Source: Labyrinthula sp. Ha (lineage: Eukaryota > Sar > Bigyra > Labyrinthulida > Labyrinthulaceae). From it: 64,000 bases of DNA. The DNA lies in NCBI GenBank assembly GCA_015227615.1, contig JAALGZ010000006.1, forward strand, positions 868,001 through 932,000, in the 5' to 3' direction. A model generated the notes under the pieces. That model did not search any database, had not been told where the DNA came from, and saw nothing but the letters and a program-made list of their open reading frames with translations. Positions 1 through 12,333 of this stretch are shown here, in pieces (within the stretch, counting starts at the first letter, position 1; each line of letters begins with the position of its first letter). The position numbers and the translations under genes are program-made.

Positions 1-3000
1 TGAAAAGAACAGAATATGAAAGTATCTTCCAGTGCCCAAATACAACCAAAATAAAATTCAGCTATTATAAATAATTTCTAAGATAAGTGAAATTAGTTAC
101 AGTAGTGTCGCAAATATAAATTGAGTGATATACAAAAGAAACAAAAATATCATTTGAAAATAGCAGATGCTTAAAAAATATAAAAACACGTGGCTAAAGC
201 ATAGTATATTTAGTGAAAAAAACTATAAAATTCTGGAATTAAGATTTACAGTAGTTTATGTCTTTATTTGGCTTAAAAACGAAGTATTGCCGAAGAAAAT
301 TACTTTTACTGGGCCAAGTTTTAATTCACAATTTTTCGCCGGAACTTTTGGGTTTTAAGACACCAGCAAGACCCTGTTTAATTTCCTTAAAAGCAATATT
401 ATATCTTACAAGTTATTAGTAAATAAAAAATAGTTTTGAAATTATATATTTTACACTTGGAAAAACTAAAATTGAGCTGATATAGAACCATTTCTTGTTT
501 ATGAATACATGAATTTTCTCGAGAGTCACACGGTATTCTCTATACTTTTCGAGTTTTGTTTACTCAAAAGGTTATATATTAAGTAGATATAAAATCTAGA
601 GAGAAAAGCCTTTCGAAAGATACATCTCATATGTGTTTCAATCCAATTTAACCATGCTTTCCCCTTCAATATTGGTTTCATTGAGACAGTTTCAAGACTC
701 CAAAACAATGTTCGAGAGATACCAAGAAGAAAAGTTTCTGGGCTCGTACTGGCCTAAGATCGAGAAATCCTTAGCGTTGAGTTAACGTTCAATTTAACCT
801 TAACAGGCCTGTTAACGTGAGTTATGTGTAACAAAAAAATGGTGTTTTCTTAAAGTCAACTTTAACGTTAAAAGGTAAGCGATACCTAGTAGCAGTGTCT
901 TATGCCCTGTGTTTTGAAGAATATCGTACTGTGGCAAAATGAAATATATATTTTTTGGTCGCTTGGCCCAAGAGCATATGTACCAATTCGTTAGTGATAA
1001 TCAATGTATTATCAATAATCAATGACAATGATTAGGAAATTATCAGAATCAATCAACAAGAAAAATAATTGCTAATTTCTTCTCGATAAATTATGAATAA
1101 TTTTTATCTGAGTACTAATTCTTGCTGATTCCGAGGCAGAATTAAATTGAAATCATATTATATCTAGAAGTAAAACAAATTTCCAATGTCCTCTTATCGT
1201 ACCTTTGGACATGATCTTCGGCATCACAATAACAATTGCCCCAAAAAATGATTTAGCGCTTCACGCGAAGAATTGCGTTATCAACGTACAAGCACAAACG
1301 AAAAAAAATGGAATATACCTCATGAAGTAGAATTTAATACTTTCAACAATTTTTTAACAACTTTACTAAATATATTCTAGCTTCATATGAGGTCCCCTTG
1401 GAACGGTAGTTCATAATTGGAGTTAAATGGAATGTTGCAAACGGAAACCAAATGGAAAGCAGGTTACGTACTATACTTAAAAGTGTTTTAATCCTGCTAG
1501 ATGTACTACTTTTTGTTAAACAAATTATTACATGATTAACCCGTTTCTAACAAGGTAAACAATAGAAAAGAAAAAAACACTTTTTTCCTTTTGTGAAAAC
1601 TATCCGAACACTTATCGGGTATTAAGCTTCAACATAAAGTAGGTAACCTTTGCGCGTTATTTTTTTTGCAGGAGTTGTTGTGAAAGTCGCTCTTGTATTT
1701 CAGGAGCGTAGTGGAAAAGTATAAATAGCTTACCTGTTCATGAAGAAAAGTCGTGGGTGGTTTATTTCATCGGGGTTTAGTTTCGAAACGAAAGAAGAAC
1801 AAGGCGGATATTAAGACCGGTGATAAGAGTACAAGGGTTGAAGACACGTAGTTTGCTTAGTGGCTTAGCATGGTTTTCAACGCAACAACAATTTTAGCCC
1901 ATTTTCCCCTAGTGTATTTCAATCTTATTCGACATTTCTCTACATCTCGTTGTTAAGACAAATCGAAACCTACGGAACCTTTCCCATCAAGTTAATGCTA
2001 TAACAATTCGTAGATTGAAAGCTGCAAAAAAACCCAATGTAACCTCAATTGTTATTCTTACAACCCCAGCTCGCATTGAAAGTTTCCTCTAAGATTTTCC
2101 CATTCAGAACATTTAACTCCATAGTTTGGAGCAAACGTTCCTTAGATCTTTTATTTGAAAAACATGTATTTGTGCCTTTAGAGCTGCTAGGACATGTAAG
2201 ATCCTTATAAAAAAAAGAAAATTTTCCCACTTAAGAATTTAAATTAAACGACAACGTTGGTCTTCTTTGATAGCTATTGTCCCCGTCCTACAGTTAAAAT
2301 ATTAATTCAAACTTTGTTTAGTACAAACTCTTTATCTACAATCATTTCAAAAGTAAGTTTCCCAGGTTTATGCCAAAAACAATGTACATAATTCAAATGA
2401 GTTAATCTTTCTTGCAACAACTTATAGAAAACATCAGGAATGGATAATCAAAATGAAATTGGTTTATAAGAATCTATGGTTTCATTTTTGCATGCAATTT
2501 TAGTTGTGGTTGTTTTCTAGGTTTTTATTTTAAAACCCAATTATGGATTTAGTCGATCAAACAGAGGCGCTTTCAGTGACTATCGTCAAACTTTATCCCA
2601 CTTTGACAGGAAAGGCAAACATAGAACTGTTTCTGCAAAGGAGGAATTCCAGCAATGGTTACAAGATTCTTAACCATTTATATTAATTCTCACAAAATAC
2701 GGAGATTTTGAAGAAAAGCCACTGAGTTGTACCTTTTAAGGCATTCTAAGTGACAAAAATATTGTACTATAGATCCAGTTTTACCTGAAAGGGTCATGAT
2801 TAAGTAAATTATTTAAAGAAATTCATTGATAGAAACAGTGTCTGCATAGTTTCTTACCAATTTTAAGTATCTCATGTGCTGTTCTACAGGGAGAAAAGAA
2901 TATATCTGCTGCAAAATTGCCCAAAAACATGGTTTAATGTTTCTCCCAGAAGTTCTCGAAATTAAAACACACCAGTTCCCGATTCCCGAACTTAAATCGA

Positions 3001-3029
3001 TGAAAATTTCAGATTTAGGAATTCTTATT
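1..3029. other. AT-rich region without a firm gene
   Basis: No convincing gene is visible. The only coding-like trace is a short plus-strand stretch at about 2.54-2.8 kb that starts with an ATG and has balanced composition; it reads like a scrap of a polyprotein or Gag, possibly from an old retroelement, and is broken beyond identification. The 500 bases just upstream of the first membrane-protein gene are somewhat less AT-rich and are open on both strands for about 70 codons, which I take as chance. Confidence 0.4.
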
Positions 3030-3045
3030 CCCATAACCGTTTAAA
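3030..3045 (+). promoter_or_regulatory. Shared upstream motif of family A, copy 1
   Basis: CCCATAACCGTTTAAA lies 20 nt upstream of the ATG at 3066. The same block, CCCATAACCGTTAAA, lies at 30599-30613, 16 nt upstream of the paralogue's ATG, and AGAATTCT-like sequence precedes both. The rest of the two flanks is diverged, so this block is a candidate core promoter, initiator or Myb-type site (it contains AACCGTT). Function is inferred from conservation and position only. Confidence 0.45.
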
Positions 3046-3065
3046 GTCTAAAGCAAAGACAAAAG

Positions 3066-5045
3066 ATGAACTATCTAATACCTTCATTATTAGGAGTTAC
3101 TTTATCGCTTACAGTATTCATTCTTGGTATTGTGCAGACGGTCTATCAAGATTTTGTGATAGCAAGACTAGCGACTAATGAAGATGGCGGTCTGAGTGGA
3201 AATGTTGAGATTGAAGAGGAAATTGTTGTTGCTACCCTTGGAGTGTTTCAGACTACCTATGATCCATCAGAGTTAAACGACGCTCAGTTTTCTGCATCTG
3301 GATTACCCGAGGAGAAAAGAACGGGAGACACCATTGGATTTCCACTGTTGTTTCCAGCTCAATCCAACTTTGTAGCTGATATTCTCCCTCTATCAGTAGA
3401 AGGTCTATCTTCATTAGGTGACTTAGAGCTTGTGGCTACTGCTCTTCTTGGGCCATCTCTGGAAGCTGTTGAAGACTTAGAGTTTGATACATGCGATCAG
3501 TACTTGGAAGATGCGGACGAAGCACTTACTGCAGTGTTTGCTGGTGTAGAGGGAATTCTGCCACAGCTACCCTTATTACTATATGGAGATCTTTCAGAAG
3601 AGTTAAACCTGGTTGAAACCTTAACTGAGCTTAGCGGCAATATGGCGAACCCATTAACTGCACCGATCGGTGCCATTTACTTTGGATTTGTAGAGGCTGC
3701 TGCAGAAGCTGCAGCTACTATTAATTCAGACTGCCAACCTACTCTGAATGCTCTAATTGCTGTATTAGGCGATGCACCAGCAAAAGCAGCGTTAGGGTTT
3801 ACTGGGTTTGATTATGCCTGCTTGAGCTCTGGTTTTGCCCTAATAGATACATTTTCCAGTTTCTCTCTGATAACCGCTGAGATGGTAGAGGTTTGTGGGG
3901 ATGATGTTGCTCCACTTACTCTTGGAGATTGTTACTTTGGTCAATTCAGTGGAGCTTTAGTTGCAGTTGAAGGGGAAACATTGGCAGATGAACCAACTTT
4001 CATAGGTCAAAACATATGCGATTTGGGACTATCATGTACAAACAAAGTTGCTTATCTTTTTTTTGTCGGGAATGTACTCAATTCAACTCAAATTGACCCA
4101 CTTGATACATATGGGCAGGGAATGATTCTTATGGGAGGACTATTTGCCAATCTGTTGCGTTTTACTGGTTTCTCATCTGAAGATTCTATTCTAATTGAAC
4201 TCATCAGTAACTCAACCAGCGAAAGTTTGCCTGTAACACTAGCCGATGACTATATACCATGTGCCATACTTGCAACATTAGATGGTCGTAGCGATGAACC
4301 TTGTAACTACACTAATTTTCTTGAAACCTCCGCCGCATTAGCAGCTGAAACAGGTAGTTCAACAGCACAACTCATAGCCCAAATAAGCCAGTTGTATTCC
4401 GCATGTGCTGGTGTTGGATTCCCAACTGCAAGTTGTCCTCGTCTTTTCGGGGCACTCTTTGTTAACGGAGCTTTTCAAAGTCCTCTTGATACTACCGAAT
4501 TATTAACAGAAGCAGCCATAGAAGGTATTGATAGTGTTTATGGAGTGATCTCTGAAGAATGCGAGGATGATGTTGAAGACGTAGAAATATTTGAAGAAGC
4601 GCATGGGGTTTTCATTGTTGGTATTTCGTGCTATGGGGTATCTCTTCTCGGTGGACTATTCGGCCTTCTAGCTCCTAGTGCAAAAGGCATTGTGTTTCTT
4701 CTATCAGGCTTGGTGGTGATTGTCGGAGGAATCTTGAACTTTTCAGCATTACTTGTTGCCAGAACTGCTCCTGTATACCAAGTTGTCGGCGATGGAGAAC
4801 GTTCACTAAATAGTGTCTTTTATGAAAGTGGATCTATTCCTTTGATTGCTCTTGTCGCAATGATTCTGGCGCTTCTTGCCGGTATGCTTTATTTTACCGG
4901 GGGATACTTTGCTTACAAAGCCGAAGAGGAAAATTTAAAAGAGGAAACTAAAAAAGTGGATGTCGTTGGAGAGGAGGTAAAGGAAGCTGAAAAGGTGGAG
5001 GAACCTCCTGAGGAGAAAAAGGAAGAGAAAACGCCATCTGTCTAG
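3066..5045 (+). CDS. Uncharacterised four-pass membrane protein with large ectodomain (family A)
   Basis: The single exon encodes 659 residues and ends in TAG. I do not recognise the family. Residues 5-27 form a hydrophobic segment (signal anchor), followed by about 485 polar, acidic residues (28-513) with about a dozen Cys and several N-glycosylation sequons (NSTQ, NSTS, NYTN), then three membrane segments near 514-537, 541-565 and 590-612. The 47-residue tail is almost only Glu, Lys, Val and Pro. This predicts N-in/C-in topology, a folded ectodomain between TM1 and TM2, and a cytoplasmic charged tail, so a cell-surface or endomembrane role is likely. There is no Trp in the protein. The start is supported by the shared upstream block and by N-terminal homology to the paralogue at 30630, which is roughly half identical and shares the Cys positions. 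No intron is needed. Confidence 0.85.
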   Translation: MNYLIPSLLGVTLSLTVFILGIVQTVYQDFVIARLATNEDGGLSGNVEIEEEIVVATLGVFQTTYDPSELNDAQFSASGLPEEKRTGDTIGFPLLFPAQSNFVADILPLSVEGLSSLGDLELVATALLGPSLEAVEDLEFDTCDQYLEDADEALTAVFAGVEGILPQLPLLLYGDLSEELNLVETLTELSGNMANPLTAPIGAIYFGFVEAAAEAAATINSDCQPTLNALIAVLGDAPAKAALGFTGFDYACLSSGFALIDTFSSFSLITAEMVEVCGDDVAPLTLGDCYFGQFSGALVAVEGETLADEPTFIGQNICDLGLSCTNKVAYLFFVGNVLNSTQIDPLDTYGQGMILMGGLFANLLRFTGFSSEDSILIELISNSTSESLPVTLADDYIPCAILATLDGRSDEPCNYTNFLETSAALAAETGSSTAQLIAQISQLYSACAGVGFPTASCPRLFGALFVNGAFQSPLDTTELLTEAAIEGIDSVYGVISEECEDDVEDVEIFEEAHGVFIVGISCYGVSLLGGLFGLLAPSAKGIVFLLSGLVVIVGGILNFSALLVARTAPVYQVVGDGERSLNSVFYESGSIPLIALVAMILALLAGMLYFTGGYFAYKAEEENLKEETKKVDVVGEEVKEAEKVEEPPEEKKEEKTPSV

Positions 5046-7683
5046 GCTTAATTCTTAAGTATATTTTGTCATCGCTCTTAGTAAACGCGTCTTCCCTGAA
5101 TTTCTTTCAGAGTCTCAACCTGTTTATCTACTAGAACTTCCTTACACGCGAACAAAAATATTTTTTTCGCCTATTAACTCTGAAATATTTTTATGAAAAA
5201 TAACACCAAAAAAATACTTTAAACTATCAACCATTCATGTAACATTTAAAACTGAATCGTAATTTGAACTCCTTCTAAATAAGGAAGCTCTAGGAACAGA
5301 TACATATATCCACTTGTTATTTAAATTTTGTACTCTGACGAAGAACCTAATCTACGATGTTGCATATACAAAAATAGGTATGAAACAGGAAATACATAGT
5401 CTTCTCAAAGTCGAATATATAATGACCAAACAGCCCTGTAGCTGAGTTAAGACCACCTTCTAAACGGGATTCTCAGGAAATTTGGCCTCATGTGCCTCAC
5501 TTAAATAAATTCTCAGAGAAACTGATGCTGCTAAGGAGTAGGTTCATGGAGCAGTAATCTTTCTGGTCCTTTAGTGAATTAACTTTCTTATAATAATATT
5601 TCAAGTAATAATTAATTTCTGCCCTGGTAAAGAAAAAACGACGCAAAAGGAGAATTAGGGGAAAATAACGCGTGAGAACATTTAGTATAGATGACATATG
5701 GCTACCCGGATGATACATAGTAGACATTAAGGAAACTACATTTCAAATTAGTTGGTAAAGGAATAAGCCCATAGAATAACTTTGTAAAGTACTTCTGCTG
5801 GGTGATATATATACAGTTTGAAGAGGTGCGTAATAATACCCTTGGTAATATAAGAAGCTTTCTTCTATTTGGTTTTACTGACACGATAAGCTTTCCACTC
5901 AGAAATTGAGCTAAAGTCCAACAGATCTAACACGCATTGACTTTGCTGCATCTTGGCTATTAGATTCTGTTCCCTAGAGCCTTGAAATAGAGACTTATTT
6001 AGTGATACTTGTGACTTAATAACTTGCCATGAATATTATATGAGTTATATGATGAACAAACCTGGCTTGTGTACCAAAGAGGGTGAAGTAATTATTGTTG
6101 TGGAAAGAACTGGGTATTTTGAGAACCTTTACCATATTGTAACAATAGTATATTATAATTTGTATCATTATGCCTATAGCAGAAGTACTGAAGTAGGAAG
6201 GATTTTTTCAGGTAGGAGTTTATTGTGACCCGTTGTTATAAAAAGAAAGTATTTAAAGTCACTGAGAGACAAATTAATGACATTATGATGTGATTATATT
6301 GTTATTATTATTGGCTACCTACTTACACTTCTTGTCCATAATGTTACAAACCGTGTCGTCCAATCTATGAAAACACAAAAGGATGATATATATATATATC
6401 GACAAATTATGTTTTCAAAGCTATGGAATTATTTAAGAGAAGTGTTGTCATGAAAGTAAGACGAAGGTAGAGATCTACTAATTCAGTATATCTGTGACCT
6501 GAACAGCAATTTAACATTGACCAAGGAAGCATAGTAAGTGAACACAGCAACATAGATAAAAACCACTGAATTTTGTATTTGCTTCGTAAGAATCCTTTTA
6601 CATAACCCATGAGCTACAAAATATTATAAGCTATAGATATAACAAATGTGTGAGTGTTTTCCTTTATTATTTGTGGTAATTAATATACATAGTGTAGTAA
6701 ATAGGCTTATGATATTAGATTGCTTATTTGTCTTAGGGTAAAAATATAGGTAGTTTTAGTTTGGCCAATCCGGCCATTAATTAAGGTTTAACAACCAACA
6801 AAAAGATAAATCATAGATTATTGTGCTTGTTTCGCCAAGTATCTGGTTAATAATCTACTTATCTTACTTACAAAGGTTATAATAGTTAATTTGGGCTTCA
6901 ACTCGACAACTTAGTTTCGTCTAGGTTCGTTCAAGGATAAAATCTGGTTACGTTTGGTAGATCTAGTAATTCTTTCGCGAGTTACTTTTTCTTTGGAAAT
7001 TAGTGTAAAGGCTATTGATCACTCGTAGATCGATAAACAAAATAGAACTAACAAAAGACTCTACTTTCTGCTGGGTACAATTTATTACTTTAGTTAAGTA
7101 GTATTAATTAATCTTATTTGTAGATTCCCTCATAATTTGGATCAGATTGCAGTATTGAAGGTGTTTCCGTTAACAAAAAAATTAATTACTTTATTCCATT
7201 TCTAAGAACACGACACTACCCTTTAAGGTTCACGAGCTAAATGTTATTTTGATACGACCAAGGCTGAAACGAAACAGATACTATAGCTGGCGTTTATTTT
7301 GCGTGTCAAATGGAAATAACCGTGTGAAATATTGTCTTGAAAAAATTAGGCCATATTTTTAGTTAATGGATCTTTATGCTACAAATATCATTTTAATGTT
7401 AACGAATACAAGTAGTATTTCAATTGAACATTCTAGAATGATCCACAAACAGTCTTTCTGGGATACATGAATTACAATATAATCATATTTTTACCAAAGG
7501 TCATATGTAAACTACGTTGTCAAGATGTGCAAAATGAAATGAACATTTGGTGATTCTAATAAAGTTGCAGACTTTGCAGAGAATGAACTAATACTTGTGG
7601 CTTATAAATGAAGGAAACATCAAGTAATACCATCAACTTGGTAGCTGTTACACTCTTTGGATGAAAATTATTAGGCGCTACTT
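5046..7683. other. Intergenic AT-rich region
   Basis: Only short open stretches of 60-76 codons on both strands are present, with low-complexity composition, as expected by chance at this base composition. A palindrome-like TGGCCAATCCGGCCA lies at about 6764-6778. No RNA gene or repeat was recognised. Confidence 0.5.
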
Positions 7684-8040
7684 ATGTTGTTTAGGACATT
7701 TCTGTTTTTATCAATCGCGGATTTAGGTATAAGAGGTATAAAAAGTAAAGTGATAAAAAATGAGAGGTTACTTGATCCAATAATATTTGATATAGCTTTA
7801 CTACATGTTATTTTTCTCAAGGTGCTCTCATCTGCGTTTAAGAATAGTCCATATTATAGTTACTTATTGCTGCTGTGTATTTCTAGTTTGGTTTTATTCT
7901 TTGATAGGTCTGAAGAAAATTTGTACTTTCTTTGTTTACAGAAACCTCACAGTATTGATACATATTTAAAGAGACCCGGATTTGAAACAGGAGTAAAACC
8001 CATATTTTTTTGGATTCCCGTAGCTTTGCCTCCATGTTGA
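7684..8040 (+). CDS. Doubtful hydrophobic small ORF
   Basis: An ATG-initiated frame of 118 codons is rich in Leu, Phe, Ile and Ser, with two possible hydrophobic stretches near residues 30-50 and 55-70. It has no recognisable domain, no paralogue in the window and no shared promoter block. A splice-acceptor-like TTTGTTTACAG lies inside it at about 7931-7941, so the second half could equally be an exon of something else. Composition is close to what random AT-rich DNA gives, and I keep it only because it is longer than most chance frames here. Confidence 0.15.
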   Translation: MLFRTFLFLSIADLGIRGIKSKVIKNERLLDPIIFDIALLHVIFLKVLSSAFKNSPYYSYLLLLCISSLVLFFDRSEENLYFLCLQKPHSIDTYLKRPGFETGVKPIFFWIPVALPPC

Positions 8041-11000
8041 AGTGTTTTGGTACTCTTTAATGGTAGTTAGCAATTCATCCCTTTACAGCGAATGACCGCC
8101 ACAAGTGTTCATATGTATATGTTATAATTCGGTTATACTATGTGTTTCGTAGAGCTCTATTATAGTTGTGATAGCTGTGAAAATTTTTTATTGCATGGGG
8201 TTTAAATTAATGTCTTAAAGTTAAACCTACCTCACTTTTGTATATGTATTTTATTTTTTGCTATTCTATGGGGGTATATTTTATCTACAATTGCTAGTTC
8301 TCTACTCAATGCTCTGGTAGATACTACTAGTTAGTCCATAGTGCCAAATAACTTTGTATCTGACCAGTAAACATGTTCTCTTTGAAGTGACAGTGAAATG
8401 CTAAGTTAACTTTGTTCTTTGCTTTTGTTTTTAACACTTAATTATCCTCTTTATGCTCAATATTAGAAGAAGCTATATCGAAATACCATTACCAAATATA
8501 AACTCGTAGAAAGAGTCCAATGTCCATAGTGTGGGGAAAAGGTTCCCAATATTGGTAGACTGAATAATAGAAGTACCCAAAGCTGACTAGCTTACATAAC
8601 GTAGTATTACTGGTAAAAGATGTTGTGGAGATTTAAGTTTTGTTCTTTTTTGTCTCTCTGCAGGTTTAAAAACTATGTATCCATAACTACAAGTATATTT
8701 TAATTTATATAAGCCAAAAGTATTTTTACAATCATTTTCTCATAGTCAGACTACTTGTATATCGTGTTGACTATAGGCTAGCTGCTCTACATATTTATAA
8801 GCATTGCTTTTTCTTAATGAATATATTTTCTACCCAACATTATACATATAGATGGACTAAACTTAAAACATTTCTTCAAGAAAATAACAATTCTTACTTT
8901 TTTCGTGTGTAGTTGCGTTATATGGATGGGGGTTATTCTATTGGTACCTATGTTTTGTGTGATTTGAATTCTATATCTCAAGGAACTGCTTTAACTATCA
9001 AAGTGATATCATTGATAGCAACACACACTAACAGATTTGAAGCCCTGCAGAGTTTCTTCTCCTTCAACAAGAAAATTTATAAAAAAAACTCAATTTTATA
9101 GTTGCTGTAATCACTCGCAGTTCCGATGCTTCCATGGATTTAGATGGTGTTAGAACTTATTTGTGTTCGATTTAATTCCCTTTTCTTAATTTTGAGATAT
9201 ATTCTTATTGCTTGTTATTTGTATTTGTTCAGTAAAATAAGTTTGAAGACGACTATCCTTGAATAGCAGTTTAAGAAGTGTTATGAGATGTTGGCTTAAG
9301 TGCCAAAAAGTTGTATTTGTAGTTGTAGTTTGTGCTTAGTTTTGTATTCTTTGAAATATGAGAACCCAGTTAGTGAAATATCGGTAAGTTCCATCAACAA
9401 AAGTTGGTGCACTTATCCGTTAATTGTTAATTGTTGTAAAAAGAAGAATATCAACTAATACTTTGCGTGATATATTTGAGGCTAATTATAAGGGAAAGAG
9501 AACAAACTTACTTCTACTAACTTTAAGCATACTTTGTTAAGTCTGCTATCTTAACTACTTACAGGTGCGCACGTCCTTATCTTGGAGAAAATAAGAAGGA
9601 CGAAAAAACTCAATATATTCTGTGTATCTAGAAATTCATCCAAGTTTGGTGAAATTCGCATTCTGCTCATTGCTGATTTAGGCGAAGTATGAAGTGTTAT
9701 AATTTTGGGCAATTGCTCCGGTCAATGAAAATTTTAGGAAGTTTTGTTTTCAGAGAGACCGGGTTTTATAATAATTAGCACATTGCCTAAGCTTTGAAAG
9801 ACGAACAAAGATCCATCTCTTACAAAGGTATATCTGAAAATATTACAATAAACTAGTATCAAATATTCTACTACTTTATTTCTCAACTAGAGTCAAGAAA
9901 AAGAAACTGAGATGGTTGGTTGAAAAGCATTTTGTGTCAGGCTAGATATTATTGTAGAGGAACAAAAAGGGAAGTGGTATTACAGATATTATTTTGTCAG
10001 AATCTGGATATATATTTTAGACAAATATGAGTCATTATTTTTTGAAAATTCATGTTTTCTGTATGTCCAGACAATACACATGAGTCTAGTATGAGAGCAG
10101 ACAATGATATCTCAATTCTTGTTTGCTTTTGCGTTGCGAAGATGAGCTCATCCAGCAATACTTCGGAACTAGTGATCATGAAAGTAAATTCAAAATAGAG
10201 TCTAAATTGATTCATGTAGAATTTATTGTCTTTAATAGAACCAAAATTCTTGTTCTTCACGAAATCGGTATTCCCAATCTTTACATCCCTCTAGAACAGA
10301 TTAAAATTTTGAATTTTCATCGGGAAAGTCTTAATTTGAAATTCATTTATGCTACTTGATTTATTAAAATTTGTTAATATTCTACATTTCAAAAAGACCT
10401 GCTTCATTATTTTCTAGTTTCAAAAACCTGTAAAACTTACGAATATTTTCTAAAGTTAGAATAGAACATATCTTGATCCTTGAAAAATATTCAAAACTTT
10501 GTTATATATTGACAAAAAATGGGTTATATATTTTGTGTCCAGTAATTTTAAGTACTATTGAAACCAATAGAATTTTATGTTATAGAACTTGGAACAGAAA
10601 CTTAAAATCTATTGAAAATTTAGTTTAAACCTGTAACATTTTGGAAAATATAACTTTATAGAATTATGGTCCAATACACAATATTCATTCAAAAAAGTTT
10701 ATAGTATTTAAAAATGAACAATAATCTATTAATATAAAGCATTCCTAATATTTCAAAGTTAGTAAAGTTCCCAACTTCATCTCTGTGAGACCTAATTAGA
10801 ACCAGATTTTGTTTACTTGTAGGAAGAGAGTACTCAACCTATTTGGTATATACGAGTACAGTAAATAAAATGTATACAAAAGAAGTATGAATATACTACA
10901 ATAAAATGAATATGAATAGATTAATTTTTTTGAAACTTTCTTACACATGAAGATTAGTAGTTAAGGAATGTTTAATATATATTATAAATTATTTACCAAA

Positions 11001-11347
11001 TAGAACCAATGTCTGAAAATGTTCTTTCTTAAGTTATTTCCTAAGATAAAGCTAGCTTATGTTTATCGCTGTCCAATAAGGGGAAATAGAAGTAGATGAG
11101 CTTTGTTATTCAGCAGTGTGTCCACTCTATTGTGAACTACTACTATAAAGAATAGCAGATTGTGTTGTTAAATCCTCTCCTTTACTGCTGAAGTTATTGA
11201 GAATACAAATTTAAATAAGAAACCCCATAATTAGCTTTTATATTAATATATTACGTAATCAAAATTCAATAATTAATACAATATATATATTACCCAGTAT
11301 TATTCAAGGCAGTAGTTCAAGAGTATCATAAAGCATAATTATACTAT
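8041..11347. other. Intergenic AT-rich region
   Basis: There is no firm gene. At about 10.12-10.36 kb the plus strand is open for 78 codons with balanced protein-like composition but no ATG, overlapping an equally open minus-strand frame; it could be an exon or decayed fragment, but nothing identifies it. The rest is low-complexity A/T sequence. Confidence 0.4.
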
Positions 11348-12304
11348 TTAATATATCTCTCTTCTTTTCCAATCAAAGCGTCGTTGAGCATAGTATTCAA
11401 AATGAGAGCAATCTACCAAAAAAATTTTCATTCTAATTGTCTTTTTCCAAAAATAAATATTAAGAGATTCTTTGTCAGAAGGTGAGAGCTTTCGAAGATA
11501 AGTTTCTTCACTGTTCAGGGAGCGAGAACTTAAATCTAACGGATTGTAATCAAAAGATAACCTATCAATACATCTTGAGGCAAAGTAAATAACATAAAAT
11601 ATTTCTCTTAATGTTGTTTTATACAATTTTCCCATATTTCTGCAAGCAACATTAAATATTTGAAGTTTTTTATTTCTGTAGATCCTATCTAGATAGTGCA
11701 AAGGTACCAAAGAACTCACATCTGCAATTGTAACAAATTTAACTTCAAGACATGTAAGATTATATAAAACTTCAGATTTTGTTATAGTATCAAAACCTAA
11801 TGCAGTATATGTAGTAATTTTATCAATTTCTAATTTCAATTTCTTAATTCCAGACAACTTACTTTTAGAAAGACGACTAGAAAGCAACAATGGATAAATA
11901 ATTGATGCTCCTGTTGATACAATCACTTCAATGGTTTTATTCATATTTACAATCAGATTATAAGCATATATTTTTTGCTTTAGACAATTTTTCAACATGA
12001 AAATAGTAGGAGGTAGATGGAGTGCATATAAGGAGCTGAAATACCGAATGTGAGTGAGAAACTTTTCCAGATCGTAATAATCAAAGTCATAAACTTCATT
12101 TTGGGATAGATCTAGCTCCAAAACATTCTTATAATCTCTTTCTATAGCATTGAAATAAGAAAATATATTTTTTAAAGATTCTTGCTCTTCTATACAGACA
12201 GATGTGAAACCACCTAAACGCCTGATAAATCGAGCTAGCACTTCATTGTCCTTCTTCCAATAAGAAGAACCAAAATTCCCAAATGAGATACCTTTAAATC
12301 CCAA
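11348..12304 (-). CDS. Leucine-rich-repeat-like protein, 5' end unresolved
   Basis: A 318-codon frame ends in TAA and reads as a real protein. Spaced Leu/Ile motifs (for example NVLELDLSQNEV near residues 60-71, then SSLYALHLPP) resemble degenerate leucine-rich repeats of F-box/LRR proteins; the assignment is by pattern only. The frame has no in-frame ATG before residue about 112, and its 5' limit here is a TTG codon. Upstream, a second protein-like minus-strand frame (12489 to 12334) ends at a good donor AAG|GTATGC at 12352/12351; splicing to an acceptor after TTGGAAG near 12254 would remove about 98 nt and keep the frame. Alternatively an in-frame ATG at 12349 would be usable if the TGA at 12337-12335 were not a stop. 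A recent frameshift in a pseudogene is the third option. Confidence 0.6.
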   Translation of the reverse strand: MGFKGISFGNFGSSYWKKDNEVLARFIRRLGGFTSVCIEEQESLKNIFSYFNAIERDYKNVLELDLSQNEVYDFDYYDLEKFLTHIRYFSSLYALHLPPTIFMLKNCLKQKIYAYNLIVNMNKTIEVIVSTGASIIYPLLLSSRLSKSKLSGIKKLKLEIDKITTYTALGFDTITKSEVLYNLTCLEVKFVTIADVSSLVPLHYLDRIYRNKKLQIFNVACRNMGKLYKTTLREIFYVIYFASRCIDRLSFDYNPLDLSSRSLNSEETYLRKLSPSDKESLNIYFWKKTIRMKIFLVDCSHFEYYAQRRFDWKRREIY

Positions 12305-12333
12305 TGAAGTTCTTACATCCTTCCAATCGTCTA

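Noticed and set aside
2813-3034. 73-codon minus-strand frame with ATG just upstream of family A copy 1
   Set aside because: The corresponding frame at copy 2 stops after a dozen codons, so similarity there is better explained by the shared promoter block.
9997-10359. Overlapping plus and minus frames near 10.1-10.3 kb
   Set aside because: Neither has an ATG start or a domain; the plus frame is slightly more protein-like but unsupported.
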